A DNA stretch of 64,000 nt from Buttiauxella gaviniae ATCC 51604 (GTDB lineage Bacteria; Pseudomonadota; Gammaproteobacteria; Enterobacterales; Enterobacteriaceae): positions 124,001 to 188,000 of the forward strand of contig NZ_LXEP01000008.1 in the NCBI RefSeq assembly GCF_001654835.1. Direction: 5' to 3'. Under the pieces are notes generated by a model. The model had not been told where the DNA came from. It worked only from the letters and a program-made list of their open reading frames with translations, and did not search any database. How positions within the stretch are numbered: position 1 is the stretch's first letter; every line of letters starts with the position of its first letter. This document shows, in pieces, positions 29,222-38,263 of this stretch. The translations under genes were made by a program, and so were the position numbers.

Positions 29222-30508
29222 TTACTTTCCAGTCAACAAATTCGCAATCGCGCGTACACCAATGCCTGTTGCGCCAGCGGACCACTGCTCAACCGCACCT
29301 TTACGGTAAGTAGCAGAGCAGTCAATGTGCAGCCAACCTTCATGATAGTTTTCCACGAAGTGGGACAAGAAGCCTGCCGCCGTGCTGGCACCTGCTGGGA
29401 AGGACGCGTTTGAAGTGTTGTTCAGCTCGGCAAAGTTAGATGGCAACTGGTTGCGGTGAAACTCGGCCAGCGGCAAGCGCCAGAACGGTTCGCTTTCTGC
29501 CGCGGCACTCGCCATCAAACGGTTGACCAGGCCATCGTCGAAGCTAAACAGCGCGTGGTAATCGTTACCCAATGCGGTTTTCGCGGCACCGGTTAAGGTT
29601 GCGCAGTCGATGATCAGTTCAGGTTTCTGGGCGCTGGCGTCGATCAGGCCATCGGCCAGCACCAGGCGGCCTTCGGCATCGGTGTTCATCACTTCAACGG
29701 TTTTGCCGTTGCGATACTTAATGATGTCGCCCAGTTTAAACGCGTTGCCGCTCACCAGGTTGTCGGCACAGCACAGGAAAAGCTTCACGCGCTTGTCCAG
29801 ACCGCGAGTGATAGCGAACGCCAGCGCGCCGGTAATGGTGGCAGCGCCGCCCATGTCGGATTTCATGGAGTCCATGAACGCGCTTTGTTTCATGCTGTAG
29901 CCGCCGGAATCAAAGGTGATGCCTTTCCCGACCAGGCATGCGTAAACCGGTGCGTCCGGGTTGCCGGTTGGGTTGTAATCGAGCGCCAGCAATACCGGGG
30001 CGCGTTCAGAACCACGGCCAACGGTGTGCAGCCCCATATAGTTCTGCTCGCGCAGGTCTTCGCCTTTGGTGATGCGGTAGGAAACGTGGTCGCAGGCTAC
30101 GTCACACAGCAGGTCAACCGCGCGGGAAGCCAGCTGCTCCGGGCCAAGTTCTTCGGCTGGCGTGTTGATGGTGTGGCGCACCCAGTCGATGATTTTCAGG
30201 CGGTTGTTCAGCTCTTTTTGCTCGGCTTCACCCAACTGCGCCCACTCAACTTTGCGCGTGCCTTTTGGTGCGCGGTAGCCCTGCCAGAATGCCCAGCTTT
30301 TCTCGACATCCCAGCCTTCACCTGCCAGCTGTAGGTGCTTCAAACCCTGGCCGTCGATTTTACGTGCGGCGCGTTGGATTAACCCCAGGTCATCTTTGCC
30401 TGTCAGGTGCAGGGTAATCCCTTCGTCGTTGATGCTGTATGCGGCTTTTTCGCCCCAGCGCGCATCGGCAGGCGCGGTGGAAAGCGTGATTTTCATGGCT
30501 TCTGACAT
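29222..30508 (-). CDS. pepB: Peptidase B (leucine aminopeptidase family M17)
   Basis: PepB is a cytoplasmic, metal-dependent aminopeptidase with broad specificity. The 428-residue product has the M17 signature [12 protein letters not shown] and the metal and catalytic residues in [14 protein letters not shown] and [11 protein letters not shown]. The start [10 protein letters not shown] corresponds to the E. coli start. It lies downstream of iscX in the same direction, but a rho-independent terminator between them suggests separate transcription. Confidence 0.96.
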   Translation of the reverse strand: MSEAMKITLSTAPADARWGEKAAYSINDEGITLHLTGKDDLGLIQRAARKIDGQGLKHLQLAGEGWDVEKSWAFWQGYRAPKGTRKVEWAQLGEAEQKELNNRLKIIDWVRHTINTPAEELGPEQLASRAVDLLCDVACDHVSYRITKGEDLREQNYMGLHTVGRGSERAPVLLALDYNPTGNPDAPVYACLVGKGITFDSGGYSMKQSAFMDSMKSDMGGAATITGALAFAITRGLDKRVKLFLCCADNLVSGNAFKLGDIIKYRNGKTVEVMNTDAEGRLVLADGLIDASAQKPELIIDCATLTGAAKTALGNDYHALFSFDDGLVNRLMASAAAESEPFWRLPLAEFHRNQLPSNFAELNNTSNASFPAGASTAAGFLSHFVENYHEGWLHIDCSATYRKGAVEQWSAGATGIGVRAIANLLTGK

Positions 30509-30545
30509 TTTCTTTTCCTTATACTTTTCAGCTCATGCTTCATAT

Positions 30546-30571
30546 AAAAACGGGCCGCCTGAGGCAGCCCG
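30546..30571 (-). terminator. Terminator at the end of the isc operon
   Basis: Read leftward, CGGGCTGCC-TCA-GGCGGCCCG (30571-30551, one G-U pair) is followed by TTTTTA. It lies between the iscX stop and the pepB start. Confidence 0.85.
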
Positions 30572-30581
30572 CTTGGTTCAA

Positions 30582-30782
30582 TTAATCAGTCTCATCTAAC
30601 CAGACTAACAGAATCGCTTCCAGAATTTTTTCATTGGATGCGCCTGGATCATCATCAAAATCTTCCAAATCGCAGATCCACTGGTGCAGATCGGTAAAAC
30701 GTACCGTTTTTGGATCAAGATCCGGACGGCTGTCATACAGAGCTTCACCAATTTCGCGGCTATCGGTCCATTTCAGTCCCAT
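30582..30782 (-). CDS. iscX: Fe-S assembly accessory protein IscX
   Basis: IscX (YfhJ) is a small acidic protein that binds IscS and iron and modulates cluster assembly, probably tuning cysteine desulfurase activity like frataxin. The 66 residues match E. coli in length; the acidic binding face is seen in [13 protein letters not shown] and [13 protein letters not shown]. It is the last gene of the isc operon, 12 nt after fdx. Confidence 0.96.
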   Translation of the reverse strand: MGLKWTDSREIGEALYDSRPDLDPKTVRFTDLHQWICDLEDFDDDPGASNEKILEAILLVWLDETD

Positions 30783-30794
30783 AAGCTACTCCTG

Positions 30795-31130
30795 TTAGTG
30801 CTCACGTGCATGGTTGATGGTGTAACGTGGCATTTCTACCACCAGATCCTCATCCGTTACACGCGCCTGGCAGCTTAAACGGCTTTCAGGCTCGAGACCC
30901 CATGCTTTGTCCAGCATGTCGTCTTCGTCTTCCGTGCTTTCAGCAAGGGAGTCGAAACCTTCACGCACGACACAGTGGCAAGTGGTGCAGGCACAGGATT
31001 TTTCACAGGCGTGTTCAATCTCGATGCCGTTGCGCAGTGCAACGTCAAGAATGGTTTCACCGACATTCGCTTCCAAAACTGCACCATCTGGACACAAATC
31101 CTGATGAGGCAGAAAAACAATCTTTGGCAT
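30795..31130 (-). CDS. fdx: [2Fe-2S] ferredoxin of the ISC system
   Basis: Fdx supplies electrons for cluster assembly on IscU. The 111-residue adrenodoxin-type ferredoxin has the ligand cysteines in HACEKSCACTTCHC and a later cysteine in RLSCQARV. It lies 1 nt after hscA, so the two are translationally linked. Confidence 0.97.
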   Translation of the reverse strand: MPKIVFLPHQDLCPDGAVLEANVGETILDVALRNGIEIEHACEKSCACTTCHCVVREGFDSLAESTEDEDDMLDKAWGLEPESRLSCQARVTDEDLVVEMPRYTINHAREH

Positions 31131-31131
31131 G

Positions 31132-32982
31132 TTAAACCTCGTCCACGGAGTGGCCTTTCAGCGCCTTACGGATTGATTCATCCATACGACGTGCGGCGAA
31201 ATCCTGTGTTTGTTTGTCTACGTTTTTAATGGCTTGTTCAATAGCATCGGTGTCATCGCCCGCTGCAGCAGCACTTAACGCCGCAACCGCTGAGTCAATT
31301 TCCGCTCGCTCATGAGCGCTTAATAGCGCGGCATCGCTGGTTAATGCACCCTGCAGGCTTTCCAGAACCCGGGCTGCATCGACTTTTTGCTCTGCAAGCA
31401 TGCGCGCTTTCACATCATGCTCGGCATAGCTCATGGAGTCCTGAATCATGCTGGCGATTTCGCCATCACTCAGGCCATAAGAAGGTTTCACCTGGATTGA
31501 TGCTTCAACGCCGGTGGATTTCTCCATCGCGGTGACGCTCAGTAAACCATCAGCATCAACCTGGAAGGTAACGCGAATATGCGCCCCACCCGCTGGCATC
31601 GCAGGTATTCCGCGCAGCGCAAAACGAGCCAGTGAACGGCAATCTTGTACCAGTTCGCGCTCGCCCTGTAACACCTGAATCGACATTGCCGTCTGGCCGT
31701 CTTTGAAGGTCGTAAAGTCCTGCGCACGCGCCACTGGAATGGTGGTATTACGTGGAATGACTTTCTCTACCAGGCCGCCCATGGTTTCGAGGCCAAGCGA
31801 CAGTGGAATCACATCCAGCAACAGCATTTCGCTGTCTGGCTTGTTACCCACCAGTATATCCGCCTGAATTGCCGCACCAATGGCGACAACTTTGTCCGGG
31901 TCGATGGAAGTCAGCGGCGTGCGGCCAAAGAATTCGCCAACACGTTCACGCACTAATGGTACGCGAGTTGAACCGCCAACCATGACCACTTCCAGCACTT
32001 CATCTGCTTCAACGCCTGCGTCTTTGAGCGCACGGCGGCAAGCCAGTAAAGTACGTTTAACCAGCGCTGCAATCAGCTCGTTAAACTGCTCGCGCGTCAC
32101 GCTGCCCGTCCAGCCTGCGACTTCTACCGTCGCGGTTTCGGCATCGCTCAGGGCGATCTTCGCAGCAATCGCAGCGTCGAGTAACTGGCGCTGCACACGG
32201 TCATCGCTACGGTCAGCAACACCGGCTTGCTCACGCAGCCAGTCGGCTAACAGGTGGTCAAAGTCATCGCCGCCCAGCGCGGAATCGCCGCCGGTTGCCA
32301 TCACTTCAAACACGCCGCGGCTTAAACGCAGAATGGATATATCAAAAGTACCGCCGCCCAAATCATAGACCGCGATAACGCCTTCTTTGCCAGAATCCAG
32401 GCCGTAGGCGATAGCCGCTGCGGTCGGTTCGTTAAGCAGGCGCAACACATGCAGGCCAGCAAGGCGCGCTGCGTCCTTGGTGCCCTGACGTTGTGCATCG
32501 TCGAAATAAGCAGGAACAGTAATCACCACGCCATCAAGTTCACCTTCTAACGCTTCGGTGGCGCGAGCGGAAAGTGCTTTAAGGATGTCGGATGAAATAC
32601 GAATAGGGTTCAGCAGCCCGGCCGGGGTGTCGATCATCGGCAGGCCGTTTTCACTCGCTTTGAGTGAATAAGGCAGATGCGGGTAACGCGCCTGGATATC
32701 GGCAAGCGAACGGCCCATCAGACGTTTTACGGAGCTGATGGTATTTGCCGGATCTGTTGCGGCTTGCGCACGCGCGTCCCAGCCTACATTCAGGCCTTGT
32801 TGCTGATAGTGCACCACAGAAGGCAGCAGATGACGGCCTTCATGGTCAGGCAGCGTTTCAGCTTGCCCGCTACGAACAGTTGCAACCAGTGAATTTGTGG
32901 TGCCTAAATCGATACCCGCCGCAAGCTTACGCTGATGGGGTGCCGCACTCAGGCCCGGCTCACTAATTTGTAATAACGCCAT
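31132..32982 (-). CDS. hscA: Fe-S assembly chaperone HscA (Hsp70 class)
   Basis: HscA is the specialised Hsp70 that, with HscB, drives transfer of clusters from IscU. The 616-residue protein has the ATPase motifs [25 protein letters not shown] and MVGGSTRVP, and a shortened substrate domain that in this family recognises the LPPVK motif of IscU, which is present in the iscU product here. The gene lies between hscB (13 nt gap) and fdx. Confidence 0.97.
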   Translation of the reverse strand: MALLQISEPGLSAAPHQRKLAAGIDLGTTNSLVATVRSGQAETLPDHEGRHLLPSVVHYQQQGLNVGWDARAQAATDPANTISSVKRLMGRSLADIQARYPHLPYSLKASENGLPMIDTPAGLLNPIRISSDILKALSARATEALEGELDGVVITVPAYFDDAQRQGTKDAARLAGLHVLRLLNEPTAAAIAYGLDSGKEGVIAVYDLGGGTFDISILRLSRGVFEVMATGGDSALGGDDFDHLLADWLREQAGVADRSDDRVQRQLLDAAIAAKIALSDAETATVEVAGWTGSVTREQFNELIAALVKRTLLACRRALKDAGVEADEVLEVVMVGGSTRVPLVRERVGEFFGRTPLTSIDPDKVVAIGAAIQADILVGNKPDSEMLLLDVIPLSLGLETMGGLVEKVIPRNTTIPVARAQDFTTFKDGQTAMSIQVLQGERELVQDCRSLARFALRGIPAMPAGGAHIRVTFQVDADGLLSVTAMEKSTGVEASIQVKPSYGLSDGEIASMIQDSMSYAEHDVKARMLAEQKVDAARVLESLQGALTSDAALLSAHERAEIDSAVAALSAAAAGDDTDAIEQAIKNVDKQTQDFAARRMDESIRKALKGHSVDEV

Positions 32983-32995
32983 ATTGAGCTTCCAG

Positions 32996-33511
32996 TTAAA
33001 AATCGAGCAGCTTTTCTTCGAGTTGTTCTATTTGGCTGCGCAGTTTATCGAGAAAACGCAGTTTACGCACAGTATCCGCCGCCTGCGTCCAGTCCTGATT
33101 ATCCAACTGCTCTACCATCAAAGTCATGCGGGTTTTCACCATCGCATTAACATTGGCGCTGAAGGATTCCAGGCGGTCGCTATCTTTGGCGTGCTCGATA
33201 TTATCAAGCTCTTCGCGCAATTCGAGTTGTTCCATCAAAAACGCGGTGTCACGCACGGTATGCTGTTCGTTCGCCAGATCAAAACCGTTGAGGGAAAGGA
33301 TGTACTCTGCGCGCGGCAATGGATGACGCAGTGTTTGCCATGCCTGATTGATGGTCGCCGACTGTTGCACCGCCAGCAGAATTTCTGCCTGGGGGCGACT
33401 GGCGTATTTATCAGGATGGAACTGGCGTTGCAGCTCCTGGTAACGGGTAGCCAACAGCTCAGTGTTGAGGGCAAATTCTGGCGGTAACCCAAAGAGGGTG
33501 AAGTAATCCAT
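32996..33511 (-). CDS. hscB: Fe-S assembly co-chaperone HscB
   Basis: HscB is a J-domain protein that delivers IscU to HscA and stimulates its ATPase. The 171-residue product starts [13 protein letters not shown], has the HPD motif in [10 protein letters not shown] within a J domain of about 75 residues, and a C-terminal helical domain that binds IscU. It lies 71 nt after iscA; an intercistronic hairpin occupies that gap. Confidence 0.97.
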   Translation of the reverse strand: MDYFTLFGLPPEFALNTELLATRYQELQRQFHPDKYASRPQAEILLAVQQSATINQAWQTLRHPLPRAEYILSLNGFDLANEQHTVRDTAFLMEQLELREELDNIEHAKDSDRLESFSANVNAMVKTRMTLMVEQLDNQDWTQAADTVRKLRFLDKLRSQIEQLEEKLLDF

Positions 33512-33541
33512 AACAGACTCGGGGTTTCATAGTAGAGCGTG

Positions 33542-33573
33542 ATACCCCGTACAACTTGCGCTACACGGGGTAT
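33542..33573 (-). other. Intercistronic stem-loop between iscA and hscB
   Basis: A perfect 9-bp stem ATACCCCGT (33542-33550) / ACGGGGTAT (33565-33573) with a 14-nt loop lies in the transcribed gap. No T-run follows in the leftward direction, so it looks like a stability or processing element rather than a terminator. Confidence 0.5.
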
Positions 33574-33582
33574 TTGCGAGTA

Positions 33583-33906
33583 TCAGACGTGGAAGCTTTC
33601 ACCGCAGCCACACTCATCTTTCACGTTAGGGTTAGTAAATTTAAACCCTTCGTTAAGACCTTCTTTGACGAAGTCGAGCTCGGTACCGTCTAAAAATTGC
33701 AGGCTTTTACCATCGACGACCACTTTCACGCCTTTGTCTTCGAACACGGTGTCTTCTGCCATCGGTGCGTCAACAAATTCAAGAACATAAGCCATACCAG
33801 AACAGCCAGAAGTACGAACGCCTAAACGCAGACCAAAACCTTTACCGCGGTTAGCTAAAAAGGCATTCACACGATCGGCAGCGCTGTGGCTAAGGGTAAT
33901 CGACAT
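33583..33906 (-). CDS. iscA: Iron-sulfur carrier IscA
   Basis: IscA is an A-type carrier that moves Fe-S clusters to target enzymes. The 107-residue protein has the three conserved cysteines: one in [14 protein letters not shown] (about residue 35) and two in DECGCGES near the C terminus (about 99 and 101). An ERIC element separates it from iscU upstream. Confidence 0.97.
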   Translation of the reverse strand: MSITLSHSAADRVNAFLANRGKGFGLRLGVRTSGCSGMAYVLEFVDAPMAEDTVFEDKGVKVVVDGKSLQFLDGTELDFVKEGLNEGFKFTNPNVKDECGCGESFHV

Positions 33907-33924
33907 ACAACAACCTCAATCAAT

Positions 33925-34045
33925 TTTTCTTCATTCTTCGAGCCGCAGGGTGTTGGCTACTCTCACTCACTCCAGTCACTTACTTTAGTAAGCTCCTGGA
34001 GATTCATAAGCTTGCCGCCTGGCTGCAACTCAAATTATTTTGAAA
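33925..34045 (-). repeat. ERIC element between iscU and iscA
   Basis: The roughly 120-bp element carries the diagnostic ERIC core in reverse orientation: CCAGTCACTTACTTTAGTAA and AGCTCCTGGAGATTCA in the middle, TTGCCGCCTGGCTGCAACTC on the right and CTTCGAGCCGCAGGGTGTTGG on the left. The terminal CCCGTCATA end has diverged. It is transcribed within the isc mRNA. Boundaries are good to about 10 bp. Confidence 0.85.
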
Positions 34046-34060
34046 AAGACTCAACAATAA

Positions 34061-34447
34061 TTATTTAGCTTCACGCTTGCTTTTGTAATCCGCGATAGCC
34101 GCTTTGATAGCGTCTTCTGCAAGGATTGAGCAGTGAATCTTCACCGGTGGCAGTTCGAGTTCTTCTGCGATGTCGGTGTTTTTGATTGCCTGCGCTTCAT
34201 CCAGAGATTTACCTTTGACCCATTCGGTCACCAGCGAGCTGGAAGCGATGGCAGAGCCACAGCCATAGGTCTTAAAGCGTGCGTCTTCAATAATACCTTC
34301 ATTGTTAACTTTGATCTGCAACTTCATCACGTCTCCGCAGGCTGGTGCACCCACCATGCCGGAACCGACGTTGTCATCGCTATTATCAAAAGAACCAACG
34401 TTGCGTGGGTTTTCGTAGTGATCGATTACTTTTTCGCTGTAAGCCAT
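34061..34447 (-). CDS. iscU: Fe-S cluster assembly scaffold IscU
   Basis: IscU is the scaffold on which IscS-derived sulfur and iron are built into a 2Fe-2S cluster. The 128-residue protein has the three ligand cysteines and the key aspartate in APACGDVMKL, YGCGSAIASS and KIHCSILAED, and the HscA recognition motif LPPVK. The frame runs upstream to 34576, but the ATG at 34447 (MAYSEKVIDHYENPRNVG) is the family start. It follows iscS by 43 nt. Confidence 0.98.
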   Translation of the reverse strand: MAYSEKVIDHYENPRNVGSFDNSDDNVGSGMVGAPACGDVMKLQIKVNNEGIIEDARFKTYGCGSAIASSSLVTEWVKGKSLDEAQAIKNTDIAEELELPPVKIHCSILAEDAIKAAIADYKSKREAK

Positions 34448-34490
34448 TTTTAATTTTCCTGAATCCGATATCGACGTTCGAAGCGAACGA

Positions 34491-35705
34491 TTAGTGATGA
34501 GCCCATTCGATGGAGTTAATATCCACGCCCTGCTTAAACATGTCCCACAGTGGAGAAAGTTCGCGCAGACGGCCAATGGACTTACGTACCAGTTCGATGG
34601 TGTAGTCGATCTCTTCTTCAGTTGTAAAACGACCCAAAGAGAAACGGATAGAGCTGTGAGCCAGTTCGTCGGTCATGCCCAGTGCGCGCAGCACGTAGGA
34701 TGGCTCGAGGCTTGCTGATGTACAGGCAGAACCAGAAGAAACCGCGAGGTCTTTGAGCGCCATAATCAGTGACTCACCTTCAACGTAGTTAAAGCTCACG
34801 TTGAGGATAGTTGGCACGCCATTTTCCAGGTCGCCATTCAGATAGACTTCTTCCATATCTTTCACGCCGTTCCACAAACGGTTACGCAGCGTGCGCAGAC
34901 GGGACATCTCTGTCTCCATCTCTTCTTTCGCGATACGGTAAGCTTCGCCCATGCCAGCAATCTGGTGAACAGGCAGAGTACCAGAACGCATACCGCGTTC
35001 GTGACCGCCACCGTGTACCTGAGCTTCGATACGAATACGTGGTTTACGGCGAACATACAGCGCGCCGATGCCTTTAGGGCCATAAATTTTGTGACCAGAG
35101 AACGACATCAGGTCAACTTTCAGGGTGCTCAAGTCGATAGGCAGTTTGCCCACGCTCTGAGTCGCATCAACGTGATAGATAATGCCACGTGCACGGCACA
35201 TTTCGCCGATTGCCGCGATATCTTGCACCACGCCGATTTCGTTGTTCACGTGCATGATAGAAACCAGAATGGTGTCGTCACGCATCGCTGCTTCCAGCAC
35301 GCTCAGGTCAACGATACCGTTGCTCTGTGGTGCCAGATAAGTCACTTCAAAACCTTCACGCTCAAGCTGGCGACAGGTGTCCAGCACAGCTTTGTGTTCG
35401 GTTTTAACGGTGATGATGTGCTTGCCTTTCTTCTGATAGAAGTTAGCGGCACCTTTGATAGCGAGGTTATCAGATTCAGTTGCACCGGAGGTAAAGACGA
35501 TTTCACGCGGGTCTGCACCAACCAGTTCAGCGATTTGGTTACGGGCGATATCAACAGCTTCTTCCGCCTGCCAACCGAAACGGTGAGAACGAGAAGCCGG
35601 GTTACCGAAGGTTCCGTCCATAGTCAAAAACTGCATCATTTTCTGCGCAACACGCGGGTCAACCGGCGTAGTCGCAGAGTAATCGAGATAAATCGGTAAT
35701 TTCAT
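34491..35705 (-). CDS. iscS: Cysteine desulfurase IscS
   Basis: IscS is a PLP enzyme that takes sulfur from cysteine and passes the persulfide to IscU, TusA, ThiI and others. The 404-residue protein matches E. coli in length. PLP is bound by the lysine in [12 protein letters not shown] (about residue 206); the persulfide cysteine is in [10 protein letters not shown] (about residue 328), on the mobile loop. The frame extends to 35732, but the start is the ATG at 35705 ([14 protein letters not shown]). An ERIC element lies upstream in the iscR-iscS gap. Confidence 0.98.
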   Translation of the reverse strand: MKLPIYLDYSATTPVDPRVAQKMMQFLTMDGTFGNPASRSHRFGWQAEEAVDIARNQIAELVGADPREIVFTSGATESDNLAIKGAANFYQKKGKHIITVKTEHKAVLDTCRQLEREGFEVTYLAPQSNGIVDLSVLEAAMRDDTILVSIMHVNNEIGVVQDIAAIGEMCRARGIIYHVDATQSVGKLPIDLSTLKVDLMSFSGHKIYGPKGIGALYVRRKPRIRIEAQVHGGGHERGMRSGTLPVHQIAGMGEAYRIAKEEMETEMSRLRTLRNRLWNGVKDMEEVYLNGDLENGVPTILNVSFNYVEGESLIMALKDLAVSSGSACTSASLEPSYVLRALGMTDELAHSSIRFSLGRFTTEEEIDYTIELVRKSIGRLRELSPLWDMFKQGVDINSIEWAHH

Positions 35706-35820
35706 TGCTCTTAAACTCCGTACATCACTCAATGCAATGAATCAGGCAACTGGCTGAATGAACGACCTTTTTGACGGGATGTGACACCCCGGCCTGATTC
35801 TGAAATCTATTTTATTTTTG

Positions 35821-35942
35821 CCCTAAATAGATCGTGTTGCAGCAAGGCGGCAAACTTGAGAGTCCCCAGGAGCTTACATCAAGTAAGTGACTGGGGTGAA
35901 CAAGTGCGGCCAACACAATTGCAACCCGAAATATGACGGGTA
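35821..35942 (+). repeat. ERIC element between iscR and iscS
   Basis: The element is in forward orientation: TGTTGCAGCAAGGCGGCAA, then the core CCCCAGGAGCTTACATCAAG and TAAGTGACTGGGGTGA, and the closing ATATGACGGG. It fills most of the iscR-iscS intergenic region and ends 3 nt from the iscR stop codon. It should fold into a long hairpin in the isc mRNA. Confidence 0.9.
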
Positions 35943-35944
35943 AA

Positions 35945-36433
35945 TTAGGCGCGCAGTTTGACGTCGATCGCGTCTTGAGAGCGCGTACTGCGAAGGTTTT
36001 CATTTTGCTGACGGCCAGAGACATCCAGCACTTCCTGGTTATTCACCAGTTCACCCAAGGTGATGTTATTCAGAAAACCAGTCAGACGGTCACTCAGATC
36101 GCGCCACAGTGCGTGAGTCAGGCATTTATCGCCGCCCTGACAACCGCCTTTGCCCGCGCAACGCGTGGCATCAACAGATTCATCTACAGCACTGATAACT
36201 TCGCCAACTGCGATGCTATTTGCTTCTTTACCCAGCAGATAACCACCGCCTGGACCACGTACGCTGGCAACCAGGCCATTTTTACGCAGACGGGAGAATA
36301 ACTGCTCCAGGTAGGAGAGAGAGATTCCCTGACGTTCAGAAATATCAGCCAACGGTACCGGGCCTGATTCGGAGTTCAACGCAACGTCAAGCATTGCGGT
36401 CACGGCATAACGTCCTTTCGATGTCAGTCTCAT
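35945..36433 (-). CDS. iscR: Fe-S cluster regulator IscR
   Basis: IscR is an Rrf2-family regulator that, with a 2Fe-2S cluster, represses the isc operon, and without it activates alternatives such as suf. The 162-residue protein has the N-terminal winged helix ([19 protein letters not shown]) and cluster cysteines in [13 protein letters not shown] (about residues 92, 98 and 104). It is the first gene of iscRSUA-hscBA-fdx-iscX. Two operator-like sequences lie upstream, consistent with autoregulation. Confidence 0.98.
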   Translation of the reverse strand: MRLTSKGRYAVTAMLDVALNSESGPVPLADISERQGISLSYLEQLFSRLRKNGLVASVRGPGGGYLLGKEANSIAVGEVISAVDESVDATRCAGKGGCQGGDKCLTHALWRDLSDRLTGFLNNITLGELVNNQEVLDVSGRQQNENLRSTRSQDAIDVKLRA

Positions 36434-36514
36434 GTCTTACTTAACCTCAAATCGCCCCTCGAACCGGGGGTTTTTTATAAATGTGATTGTCACATAGCAG
36501 GTCGCAAGTCTGAC

Positions 36515-36564
36515 ATTCCCGAGTAAATTGGTCAACTATTTAACCTAGTAATTTACTCAAGTAT
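36515..36564 (-). promoter_or_regulatory. iscR promoter with paired IscR operators
   Basis: Read leftward, ATAGTTGACCAATTTACTCG and the following GGAAT (36539-36515) fit the type 1 IscR pattern and contain the -35 TTGACC. A second copy-like element, ATACTTGAGTAAATTACTAG and GTTAA, lies directly upstream (36564-36540) and reaches the trmJ stop codon. The sequence closely follows the E. coli iscR promoter as I remember it. Confidence 0.75.
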
Positions 36565-37304
36565 TATTTGCCGGATTTTTTCTCGTTATCAATAGAAGAA
36601 AGCATGCCGCGCAGAATGTTAAGTTCTTGAGTTTCCGGGCGTGCACGGTTATACAAGCGGCGTAATTTGCTCATAATCTGGCCCGGATGACTGGTGCGAA
36701 TAAAGCCGGTTTTCAGCAATACTTGCTCCAGGTGAACGTAAAAACGCTCGAGATCGTCAGCCGATGGATACTGAGTCTGGTCCTCAACAACGACCGCTTC
36801 TTTGCCTTCTTCTTGCGTAGCAAGCCAGGCGATGCGTACTTCATAAGCGAGGATTTGCACGGCCATAGCCAGGTTCAGCGAGCTGTATTCTGGATTTGCC
36901 TGAATCGCAACGTGGTAATGGCATTTCTGCAATTCGTCATTGGTCAAACCAACACGTTCACGGCCAAACACAATCGCCACTGGCGCATCTTGCGCTTCAG
37001 AAATGGTCTTTAGACCACATTCGCGTGGGTCGAGCATAGGCCATGGCAGCGTGCGTGAACGAGCGCTCGTTCCTACCACCAGACTACAACCCGCCAGTGC
37101 TTCATCCAGCGTATCGACAATTTTCGCTTCACCAATAACATCACTGGCACCAGCAGCGAGCGCGATTGCCTGAGAGTCAGGTTTCACCAGTGGATTAACC
37201 AACCACAGATTTGTCAGCCCCATGGTTTTCATTGCACGGGCTACGGAGCCCATGTTGCCGGTGTGGGAGGTTTCAACCAGCACTATACGTACGTTTTGCA
37301 GCAT
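36564..37304 (-). CDS. trmJ: tRNA (cytidine/uridine-2'-O-)-ribose methyltransferase TrmJ
   Basis: TrmJ methylates the ribose of nucleotide 32 in several tRNAs. The 246-residue SPOUT enzyme has the family motifs [47 protein letters not shown] and the knot region [18 protein letters not shown], followed by a C-terminal extension. It lies upstream of iscR in the same direction (130 nt apart) and divergent from suhB. Confidence 0.97.
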   Translation of the reverse strand: MLQNVRIVLVETSHTGNMGSVARAMKTMGLTNLWLVNPLVKPDSQAIALAAGASDVIGEAKIVDTLDEALAGCSLVVGTSARSRTLPWPMLDPRECGLKTISEAQDAPVAIVFGRERVGLTNDELQKCHYHVAIQANPEYSSLNLAMAVQILAYEVRIAWLATQEEGKEAVVVEDQTQYPSADDLERFYVHLEQVLLKTGFIRTSHPGQIMSKLRRLYNRARPETQELNILRGMLSSIDNEKKSGK

Positions 37305-37373
37305 CGTTGACTCATAGCCTGAAAAGATTATCGCGATATCCTATCATAACCCTGGGACATATTCCGAACGCTC

Positions 37374-37408
37374 TGCTATACTCCGCCGCGTTTTCCCGTT
37401 CTTTAACA
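37374..37408 (+). promoter_or_regulatory. suhB promoter and leader boxA
   Basis: An extended -10 (TG at 37374, TATACT at 37377-37382) is followed in the predicted leader by CGTTCTTTAACA (37397-37408), which matches rrn boxA (TGCTCTTTAACA) in ten of twelve positions. BoxA recruits the NusB/NusE/SuhB antitermination complex, and E. coli suhB is reported to be autoregulated through such a leader boxA. Confidence 0.72.
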
Positions 37409-37423
37409 TCCAGAGAGAGACCG

Positions 37424-38227
37424 ATGCATCCGATGCTCACCATCGCCGTGCGCGCTGCGCGCAAGGCGGGCAATTTAATTGTCAAGAACTACGAAACCCC
37501 TGACGCTGTAGAAGCGAGCCAAAAAGGGAGCAACGATTTTGTGACTAACGTAGATAGAGACGCCGAGCGTCTGATTATCGAAATTATCCGCAAATCCTAC
37601 CCGCAACACACCATTATCGCTGAAGAATCAGGCGAACTGGCGGGTACCGAGCAGGATGTGCAATGGGTTATCGATCCTCTGGATGGCACTTCAAACTTCA
37701 TCAAACGTTTGCCACACTTCTCTGTATCTATCGCTGTCCGTGTTAAGGGCCGCACCGAAGTTGCTGTTGTTTATGACCCAATGCGTAATGAGCTGTTCAC
37801 AGCCGTTCGTGGTCAAGGCGCACAGCTGAACGGTTACCGTCTGCGCGGCAGCAATGCACGCGACCTCGATGGCACCATTCTGGCAACTGGCTTCCCGTTC
37901 AAACTGAAGCAACACGCTACTCCTTATATGAACATCGTGACCAAACTGTTCACTCAGTGTGCTGACTTCCGTCGCACCGGTTCTGCTGCGCTGGATCTGG
38001 CATACGTTGCGGCTGGCCGTGTTGATGGTTTCTTCGAGATTGGCCTGAAACCTTGGGATTTCGCAGCAGGTGAATTGATTGCTCGCGAATCTGGTAGCCT
38101 GGTATGTGATTTCACCGGCGGCCACAACTACCTGACCAGCGGTAACATCGTTGCAGGTAACCCACGTGTTGTTAAAGCGATGCTGGCAGCAATGCGTGAT
38201 GAACTGAGCGAAGCGCTGAAGCGTTAA
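37424..38227 (+). CDS. suhB: Inositol-1-monophosphatase / Nus factor SuhB
   Basis: SuhB has inositol monophosphatase activity and is a component of the rRNA antitermination and processing complex with NusA, NusB, NusE and NusG. The 267-residue protein has the metal-binding motifs AEESGELAG, WVIDPLDGTSNFIKRLPHF and PWDFAAGELIARESG. The frame extends upstream to 37211, but the ATG at 37424 (MHPMLTIAVRAARKAG) matches the family and follows an AGAGAGA ribosome site. Confidence 0.97.
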   Translation: MHPMLTIAVRAARKAGNLIVKNYETPDAVEASQKGSNDFVTNVDRDAERLIIEIIRKSYPQHTIIAEESGELAGTEQDVQWVIDPLDGTSNFIKRLPHFSVSIAVRVKGRTEVAVVYDPMRNELFTAVRGQGAQLNGYRLRGSNARDLDGTILATGFPFKLKQHATPYMNIVTKLFTQCADFRRTGSAALDLAYVAAGRVDGFFEIGLKPWDFAAGELIARESGSLVCDFTGGHNYLTSGNIVAGNPRVVKAMLAAMRDELSEALKR

Positions 38228-38235
38228 TCTCAGAA

Positions 38236-38260
38236 AATGCCTTCCCGTCGGGAAGGCATT
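38236..38260. terminator. Terminator between suhB and the ZevB-like gene
   Basis: A perfect 11-bp stem AATGCCTTCCC (38236-38246) / GGGAAGGCATT (38250-38260) with a 3-nt loop lies between convergent genes. Leftward it is followed by TTCT; rightward the T-run is poor. It probably serves both. Confidence 0.75.
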
Positions 38261-38263
38261 CAA

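Noticed and set aside
34965-35699. 244-codon rightward ORF opposite iscS
   Set aside because: Antisense shadow of a highly conserved gene with strong codon bias.
37691-38263. 190-codon leftward ORF opposite suhB
   Set aside because: Antisense shadow; it also runs through the suhB terminator.
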